The position numbers and the translations under genes were made by a program. A stretch of 6,839 nucleotides of DNA from NCBI GenBank assembly GCA_031732875.1, contig JAVMKL010000060.1, positions 1 to 6,839 of the forward strand, read 5' to 3'. Origin of the DNA: JAVMKJ01 sp031732875. Its GTDB lineage: Bacteria > Pseudomonadota > Gammaproteobacteria > Competibacterales > Competibacteraceae. Shown piece by piece: positions 1 to 4,105 of the stretch (position 1 is its first letter; every line of letters begins with the position of its first letter). The notes under the pieces are model-generated. The model was not told the origin of the DNA. It saw only the letters and a list, made by a program, of their open reading frames with translations, and searched no databases.

Positions 1-60
1 AGGAGGGCCGTCAGGAGGGCCGTCAGGAGGGCCGTCAGGAGGGCCGTCAGGAGGGCCGCC
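1..60 (+). repeat. 12-bp tandem repeat (five copies) coding for EGRQ
   Basis: The unit AGGAGGGCCGTC is repeated at 1-12, 13-24, 25-36, 37-48 and, with one change (GCC for GTC at the end), 49-60. The array may continue to the left of the window. Because 12 is a multiple of 3, copy-number changes would add or remove EGRQ tetrapeptides without shifting the frame. The near-identity of the units at DNA level suggests recent expansion. Confidence 0.95.
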
Positions 61-224
61 AAGAAGGTGAATCATTGCTGCTGCAAAGGCTATTGGCCGT
101 GAAGTTCGGGCCGCCGGATGAGGCCACGCTGGCACGCCTGGCGGCGGCGGACAGCGAGACCCTTCTGGTCTGGGGCGAGCGGGTATTGACGGCGGCCAGT
201 CTGGCGGAAGTCTTTGAAGGATAA
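1..224 (+). CDS. Rpn/YhgA-like protein, C-terminal fragment (DUF4351-type end)
   Basis: Partial gene entering from the left edge; the first complete codon starts at base 3 and the TAA stop is 222-224. The visible 73 residues start with five and a half EGRQ tetrapeptides, followed by a helical domain with the pattern LLLQRLLAVKFG, then LAAADSETLLVWGERVL and a final SLAEVFEG. This layout (charged EGRQ/EGE linker, then R-L-L-x-x-K/R-F-G, an alanine/aspartate helix, a Trp and a terminal L-x-E-V-F) matches my memory of the C-terminal domain of Rpn-family (PD-(D/E)XK nuclease, 'transposase_31'-like) proteins carrying DUF4351. The catalytic nuclease domain would lie upstream, outside the window, so I cannot tell whether the gene is intact. 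A strong terminator follows 68 bp later, so this is probably a unit separate from the polysaccharide genes. Confidence 0.75.
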   Translation, partial: EGRQEGRQEGRQEGRQEGRQEGESLLLQRLLAVKFGPPDEATLARLAAADSETLLVWGERVLTAASLAEVFEG

Positions 225-291
225 TGGTCTTGCCCAAGAGGCGCTTTGGTATGGCCTCTGGCGAACGAACTACTTGAAAAAAATACCCTTT

Positions 292-322
292 CCCATCTCC
301 CGCCGGCGGGAGATGGGTTTTT
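292..322 (+). terminator. Strong factor-independent terminator
   Basis: The arms CCCATCTCCCGCC (292-304) and GGCGGGAGATGGG (305-317) are perfect complements, 13 bp each with no spacer, so about 4 central bases must form the loop. TTTTT follows at 318-322. It lies 68 bp after the stop of the upstream gene and 38 bp before the first glycosyltransferase. An A-run at 277-283 on the other side could give weak activity on the opposite strand, but it is separated from the stem by 8 bases. Confidence 0.9.
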
Positions 323-359
323 GTATGGCCTATAAAACCGGTCCCTTTCACCCGCATCC

Positions 360-1538
360 ATGAAAATCGCCATCCTCTGGCCCCGCTTTGGTCCCTACCA
401 CCTCGCCCGATTGCGGGGCGCGACCGAACGATGCGCGGCGCGCGGCGCGCGGATCGTCGGCCTGGAGATCGCCCAACAAGACCACTACGCCTGGGACCTC
501 CGCGAAGGCGCCGACGGCTTCGACCGGCACACCGTCTTCCCCGAAGCCCGCTACGATGCCCTGACCTCGCGCCAAATCGGCCGGGGCGTCGCCCAGGCCT
601 TGGACGCCATCCGGCCCGCCGTCGTCGCCATCAACGGCTGGAGCGTCCCCGAAGCCCGCGCCGCCCTTGCCTGGTGCCGGCGGCGGGGTGCCCGCGCCGT
701 CCTGATGTCCGAAACCAAATGGGACGACGGCGACCAGCGAACGTGGTGGAAGGAAACCATAAAGGGCTGGCTGGTCCGCCGCTGCGACGCCGCCCTGGTC
801 GGCGGCCGCCCGCAGGCCGACTACCTGCAACGGCTCGGCTTTCCCCACGCCCGCATCTTTTTCGGCTACGACGTGGTCGACAACGACTATTTCGCCCGCG
901 AGACGGCCCGGGTCCGGACCGCCGCCGCCGCGCACCGCGCCCGCCACCGCCTGCCCGAACGCTATTTCTTCGCCTGCACCCGCTTTCTGCCGCGCAAAAA
1001 CATCGACGGGCTGCTCCGGGCCTACGCCGCCTACCGTGCCGCCGCTGGTACGCCCTGGGGGCTGGTAATCGCCGGCAGCGGCGAGGAGGCCGACGCTCTC
1101 CACGCCCTCCAGCGCCGCCTGGGCCTGGACGGCGTGGACTGGCCCGGCTTTGTGCAGTACGAGCAACTGCCGGTCTACTTCGGGCTGGCCGCGGCTTTCA
1201 TCCACCCCGCCAAATCCGAACCCTGGGGTCTGGTGGTCAACGAAGCCGCCGCCAGCGGCCTGCCCCTGCTGGTGTCGCGGACCGTCGGCGCCCGGTACGA
1301 ACTGCTGGCCGAAGGGGATAACGGTTTCCTGTTCGATCCCACTGACATCGCCGACATCGCTCGCGTACTACGGGCGATGGCCGATCTGCCAGAGTCTGAT
1401 CGCGCCGCCATGGGGGCGCGGTCGACCGCCGTGGTCGCCGACTGGTCGCCGACCCGGTTCGGCGAGGGTTTGTTCGCCGCCATTTCCGCCGCCCAATCCA
1501 ACTCCTCACGCCTCACGCCTCACGCCTCACGCTCTTGA
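360..1538 (+). CDS. Glycosyltransferase family 4 (GT-B fold), first of pair
   Basis: A 392-residue protein likely to transfer a sugar from a nucleotide sugar to a growing glycan at the cytoplasmic side of the membrane. The start ATG gives MKIAILWPRFGPYHLARL, the usual first beta-strand and glycine loop of GT-B enzymes; no good Shine-Dalgarno is visible before it. The N-terminal Rossmann domain runs to about residue 170, ending in GYDVVDN (169-175). The C-terminal nucleotide-sugar domain follows: FLPRKN (209-214, with R212/K213 expected to contact the diphosphate), LVIAGSG (235-241), and the retaining-GT signature SEPWGLVVNE with E287 and E295 spaced as EX7E. The fold is complete by about residue 378. 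The last residues (SRLTPHASRS) come from a heptamer repeat and look like an added tail. The stop overlaps the next gene's TTG start, so the two are probably translationally coupled. Donor and acceptor cannot be read from the sequence. Confidence 0.92.
   Translation: MKIAILWPRFGPYHLARLRGATERCAARGARIVGLEIAQQDHYAWDLREGADGFDRHTVFPEARYDALTSRQIGRGVAQALDAIRPAVVAINGWSVPEARAALAWCRRRGARAVLMSETKWDDGDQRTWWKETIKGWLVRRCDAALVGGRPQADYLQRLGFPHARIFFGYDVVDNDYFARETARVRTAAAAHRARHRLPERYFFACTRFLPRKNIDGLLRAYAAYRAAAGTPWGLVIAGSGEEADALHALQRRLGLDGVDWPGFVQYEQLPVYFGLAAAFIHPAKSEPWGLVVNEAAASGLPLLVSRTVGARYELLAEGDNGFLFDPTDIADIARVLRAMADLPESDRAAMGARSTAVVADWSPTRFGEGLFAAISAAQSNSSRLTPHASRS
1505..1532 (+). repeat. Heptanucleotide tandem repeat at the junction of two glycosyltransferase genes
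   Basis: Four perfect tandem copies of CTCACGC lie at 1505-1511, 1512-1518, 1519-1525 and 1526-1532. They encode the last residues of the first glycosyltransferase and sit directly before the TTG start of the second, where a ribosome binding site would be expected. The unit is not a multiple of 3. None of the three frames of the repeat contains a stop codon. A closely related heptamer (CTCACTC) occurs inside the oxidoreductase gene at 5764-5791. Confidence 0.95.
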
Positions 1539-2671
1539 AAATCCTCCACGTCATTCGCGGCCTGGCCAACTCCTCCGGCACCACCCACATCGTCGTGCCG
1601 CTGAGCGAGGAACAGGCTCGCCAGGGCTGCCAAGTCAGCGTGTTTCACGTCCGCAAGGGCGACGAACCGCCGGTCGAACCCGATCCGGCGCTGGTCGAAA
1701 GCCGCTGCTTTCCGGCCTCCCTGCCGCTGGCCAACCCGGGCGTCTCGCTCGGCTTCGCCCGCGCCATCGACCGGCGCATCCGCGAGTTCGACGTGGTTCA
1801 CATCCACGCGGTCTGGAATTTCCCCACCTGGTGGGCGATGCGCGCGGCGCACCGGGCCGGCGTGCCCTACATGGTGGCCCCGCAGGGCTCGTTCGAACCC
1901 TGGGCGCTCGATCAGAACCGCTGGGGCAAACGGCTGTACGGCCGGTTCACCGAAATTCCGCTGCTGCGGCGGGCCACCTGGTTGCAGGCGCTCACCGCCG
2001 CCGAAGCCGAACAGTTCCGCCGTCAGGGCCTGCGCGCCCCGGCGGTGATCGTCCCCAACGGCATCGATCCACGCGCGTTCGACCGGCCGGCGCCGCGCCT
2101 GACCGAGCGGCTCGGCCTGCCGGCGGAGGCCAGGACCCTGCTGTTTCTGTCGCGCCTGCACCCGAAGAAAGGCCCGGATGTGCTGGTCGAGGCCTTCGCC
2201 CGGCTGGCGCCGCGGCATCCCGAGGTCATACTGGCCATCGCCGGCCACGACGCCGGTTCCGGCTATGCCGCCACGGTGTGGGAACTGATCGCCCGTCGTG
2301 GGCTGGATGCGCGCTGCCGCCTGCTCGGCGAGGTGAAGGGAGCAGACAAATATGAAATCCTGCTCGGCGCCGACGCCTACGTGCTGCCGTCCCACTCCGA
2401 GGGCCTGCCGGTGGCCGTGGTCGAGGCCATGGGCGCCGGCCTGCCGGTGGTGATCACGCCCGGCTGCAATCTGCCGGAGGTGGCGGAGCGGGGGGCCGGC
2501 TACGTGGTCGCCCCCGATCCGACCGAACTCGCCGCCGCCCTCAACAACCTGTTCGCCGATCCGGTCCGGGCGCGAACCCTGGGGGAGAATGGCCGGCGGC
2601 TAGTCCGGGAGCGGTTTACCTGGGCAGGCATCGCCCGGCGGTTGATCGAGGTTTACAGTTTTAAGGTTTAA
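1535..2671 (+). CDS. Glycosyltransferase family 4 (GT-B fold), second of pair
   Basis: A 378-residue GT4 enzyme. The start is TTG at 1535, overlapping the previous stop (TTGA). It is chosen because it gives MKILHVIRGL, the normal first strand of the fold; no ATG or Shine-Dalgarno is nearby, so translation probably depends on coupling. The N-terminal domain contains DVVHIHAVWNFPTWW (86-100) and APQGSFEPW (115-123), both common in this family. VVPNGID-type residues (VIVPNGID, 171-178) precede the C-terminal domain, which shows FLSRLHPKKG (204-213, with R207 and K211/K212), LAIAGHD (233-239) and SEGLPVAVVE (288-297) with the EX7E pair E289/E297. Length and C-terminus (WAGIARRLIEVY) look complete. 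The TAA stop is immediately followed by a MITE-like element. It is not a recent duplicate of the previous gene, because the two differ throughout. The exact sugar specificity is unknown. Confidence 0.92.
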   Translation: MKILHVIRGLANSSGTTHIVVPLSEEQARQGCQVSVFHVRKGDEPPVEPDPALVESRCFPASLPLANPGVSLGFARAIDRRIREFDVVHIHAVWNFPTWWAMRAAHRAGVPYMVAPQGSFEPWALDQNRWGKRLYGRFTEIPLLRRATWLQALTAAEAEQFRRQGLRAPAVIVPNGIDPRAFDRPAPRLTERLGLPAEARTLLFLSRLHPKKGPDVLVEAFARLAPRHPEVILAIAGHDAGSGYAATVWELIARRGLDARCRLLGEVKGADKYEILLGADAYVLPSHSEGLPVAVVEAMGAGLPVVITPGCNLPEVAERGAGYVVAPDPTELAAALNNLFADPVRARTLGENGRRLVRERFTWAGIARRLIEVYSFKV

Positions 2672-2920
2672 GAGGCTGTATAAAATCTAACCGACTGATT
2701 GATAAAAACTCCATAGGATACGCATTGCGTACCCCACGACGCCGCGCCCGCCGAGATCGCTTTCGGGTCGCCGGCGAGCGGCGGACGTGAGTCCGCTGTT
2801 TCCGCACCCGCCGAGATCGCCGACGCCTTGCCGCGTTCCGGGAAACAGGGGGCCGACGCCCCCCGCTCGCGGAACGACTGCGCCGCTTCCGCCGGGCGAG
2901 GGGAGTTTTTGTACAGTCCC
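2672..2920 (+). mobile_element. MITE-like non-autonomous element, copy 1
   Basis: A 249-bp element with no convincing gene. Its left end (GAGGCTGTATAAAA) and the complement of its right end (GGGACTGTACAAAAA) form imperfect terminal inverted repeats. It is flanked on both sides by TAA (2669-2671 and 2921-2923), which fits a 3-bp target duplication. A second copy lies inverted at 6401-6656 and matches over nearly the full length. Inside are a nested hairpin (CGTTCCG 2834-2840 with CGGAACG 2870-2876, enclosing GGGGGC 2848-2853 with GCCCCC 2858-2863) and a second stem GCGGAC/GTCCGC around 2780-2800. The block CCCGCCGAGATCGC occurs twice in this copy but not in the other. The TIR style and 3-bp TAA duplication resemble elements mobilised by IS5-group transposases, but this family assignment is an inference. 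Confidence 0.85.
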
Positions 2921-2923
2921 TAA

Positions 2924-3182
2924 GTTTTCCACACGCTGAACATGATGACGGGGTTCTCCATCCACCCGTGCAACTGGCCAGCGTGATGGGCTTCGCGTTC
3001 GCCTTGTTTGGGCTGGGGGGCTGGCATACGTGCTGATCCGCGATCTGGCCCAAGGCAGCGCCGTGCCGGGTTTTGCCTTCCTGGCTTCGATCATCGCCAT
3101 CTTCTCGGGCGCGCAACTGCTGGCCCCGGGCATCATCGGCGAATATTTGGCCCGGATGCACTTCCATTTCCTCAGCTCCTGA
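2924..3182 (+). pseudogene. Remnant of a polyprenyl-phosphate-sugar type GT2 (C-terminal membrane part)
   Basis: Only the C-terminal end of the gene remains, and it needs three frames. The pieces are VFHTLNMMTGFSIHP (from 2924), then VQLASVMGFAFALFGLGG (from 2968), then LAYVLIRDLAQGSAVPGF, FLASIIAIFSGAQLL and IIGEYLARMHF (from 3021), ending at TGA 3180-3182. Together these give the two C-terminal transmembrane helices and the GEYLARMHF motif typical of DPM1/GtrB/ArnC-like GT2 proteins, which charge undecaprenyl phosphate with a sugar. Two single-base losses (near 2966-2968 and in the G-run around 3016-3020) explain the frame changes. The catalytic GT-A domain is missing. No start codon or function is expected. 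An assembly or base-calling error could mimic one of the frameshifts, but not the missing catalytic domain. Confidence 0.8.
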
Positions 3183-3222
3183 GTTCTGGCTTGCCAAACC
3201 TTCACTCCGCTCCAGCCAACCG
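3183..3222 (-). repeat. Degenerate copy of the GGTTGGGC hairpin repeat
   Basis: Read on the minus strand, this stretch starts GGTTGGCTGGAGCGGAGTGA. It aligns without gaps to the hairpin repeat at 6701-6723, with 17 of 23 positions the same; the best match is in the loop part (gAGTGAAG). It fills the gap between the GT2 remnant and the next gene. The stem is poorly preserved, so it may be a decayed copy or a chance similarity. Confidence 0.35.
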
Positions 3223-3228
3223 AAAAAC

Positions 3229-4086
3229 ATGGCTCTAGCTACGCCCCCCATCCCCCTGACCGCCATCGTCCTGACCCAGGACGAAGCGATCAACATCGAG
3301 CCCTGCCTGCGCGCCATGGCGCGCATCGACGATATCGTCATCGTCGATTCCGGCAGCACCGATAACACCCTGGACCTGGCCCGAACCGTGCGCCCGGACG
3401 CGCGGATCTTCCACCATCCGTTCCAGGATTTCGGCGACCAGCGCAACTGGGCGCTGGATTGCACCGAACCGCGCCATCCCTGGATTCTGTTCGTCGATGC
3501 CGACGAATACTGCGATCCAGAATTGCTGGACGAGATCGCCGCTTTCATCCGCAACCCTGGATCGATGGTCGGGGGCTTCATCGCCGGCCGCAACTACTTT
3601 CTCGGCCGCTGGCTGAAATACTCGACGATGTATCCATCCTACCAGTTGCGGCTGCTCCGGCACGGCCAGGTCCGCTATCGCAAGGAAGGCCACGGCCAGC
3701 GCGAAGTCACCGACGGACCGCTGTGCTATTTCCATGCTGGCTGGCGCCACGAGGGGCTCAGCAAGGGCGTGGCGCAGTGGATTGCCCGCCATAACCGGTA
3801 CTCGACCGACGAGGTGGCACTGATTCTCCGGCTGCGCGGTGAGTCCCTGTCCTGGCGCGAGCTGATCGATCGCGATCCTATCATGCGCAGGAGAGCCCTC
3901 AAACGCGTCGGGGCCAAGCTGCCGTTTCGGCCGCTGACCCGATTCCTGTACGCCTATGGGATCAGGAAAGGTTTCCTGGATGGCTATCCAGGATTGCTGT
4001 ACGGCCTGCTGCGGGTGGCGCACGACATCCACATCACCGTCAAGCTGGGCGAACAACGGTATCTGGCCCAACTGAAAAAACGATGA
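3229..4086 (+). CDS. Glycosyltransferase family 2, WaaE/KdtX-like
   Basis: A 285-residue GT-A enzyme of the soluble family that includes LPS-core beta-glucosyltransferase WaaE. It starts at ATG 3229 (MALATPPIPLTAIVLTQDEA), where the first beta-strand begins within 15 residues; longer in-frame starts upstream (from 3073) run through the decayed GT2 remnant and give unrelated sequence, so they are rejected. Visible motifs are TAIVLTQDEAINIEPCL (11-27), IVIVDSGSTDNT (36-47), FQDFGDQRNWAL (65-76, the FG.QRNWAL block typical of this family) and ILFVDADE (86-93), whose D90-x-D92 should bind the metal and the nucleotide sugar. A basic, aromatic segment near 234-262 (RPLTRFLYAYGIRKGFLDG and after) may contact the membrane; there is no clear transmembrane helix. 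It is separated from the oxidoreductase by 19 bp and they probably share a transcript. The Shine-Dalgarno is weak. The acceptor is unknown. Confidence 0.9.
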   Translation: MALATPPIPLTAIVLTQDEAINIEPCLRAMARIDDIVIVDSGSTDNTLDLARTVRPDARIFHHPFQDFGDQRNWALDCTEPRHPWILFVDADEYCDPELLDEIAAFIRNPGSMVGGFIAGRNYFLGRWLKYSTMYPSYQLRLLRHGQVRYRKEGHGQREVTDGPLCYFHAGWRHEGLSKGVAQWIARHNRYSTDEVALILRLRGESLSWRELIDRDPIMRRRALKRVGAKLPFRPLTRFLYAYGIRKGFLDGYPGLLYGLLRVAHDIHITVKLGEQRYLAQLKKR

Positions 4087-4105
4087 GGCTGATGGTGGGG
4101 AACCC

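Noticed and set aside
1..60. CRISPR array
   Set aside because: The repeats are directly adjacent 12-mers with no spacers, and they are in frame with a coding sequence.
237..259. Small hairpin AGAGGC/GCCTCT after the Rpn-like gene
   Set aside because: A 6-bp stem with an 11-base loop and no T-run is expected by chance in this GC content; the terminator at 292-322 explains the gene end better.
274..336. Promoter from TTGAAA (274-279) or TATAAA (331-336) before the first glycosyltransferase
   Set aside because: TTGAAA has no -10 box at the right distance, and TATAAA has no -35 box 16-18 bp upstream. The region is dominated by the terminator hairpin, so I cannot support a promoter, although one is expected after such a terminator.
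1150..2355. 401-residue + frame spanning both GT4 genes
   Set aside because: It overlaps both glycosyltransferases out of frame, is Arg/Pro-rich and shows no motifs. It only matters as the frame entered if one heptamer were lost at 1505-1532.
3073..3228. Upstream extension of the GT2 gene to an earlier in-frame ATG
   Set aside because: The added 52 residues are an out-of-frame reading of the decayed membrane GT2 and unlike the N-terminus of WaaE-like proteins; ATG 3229 places the first strand normally.
2661..3593. Long open frame on the minus strand across the MITE and the GT2 remnant
   Set aside because: Its translation is arginine/serine-rich without family motifs, and it runs through a mobile element, a decayed gene and the 5' third of a well-supported + strand gene. 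It is open because of GC bias.
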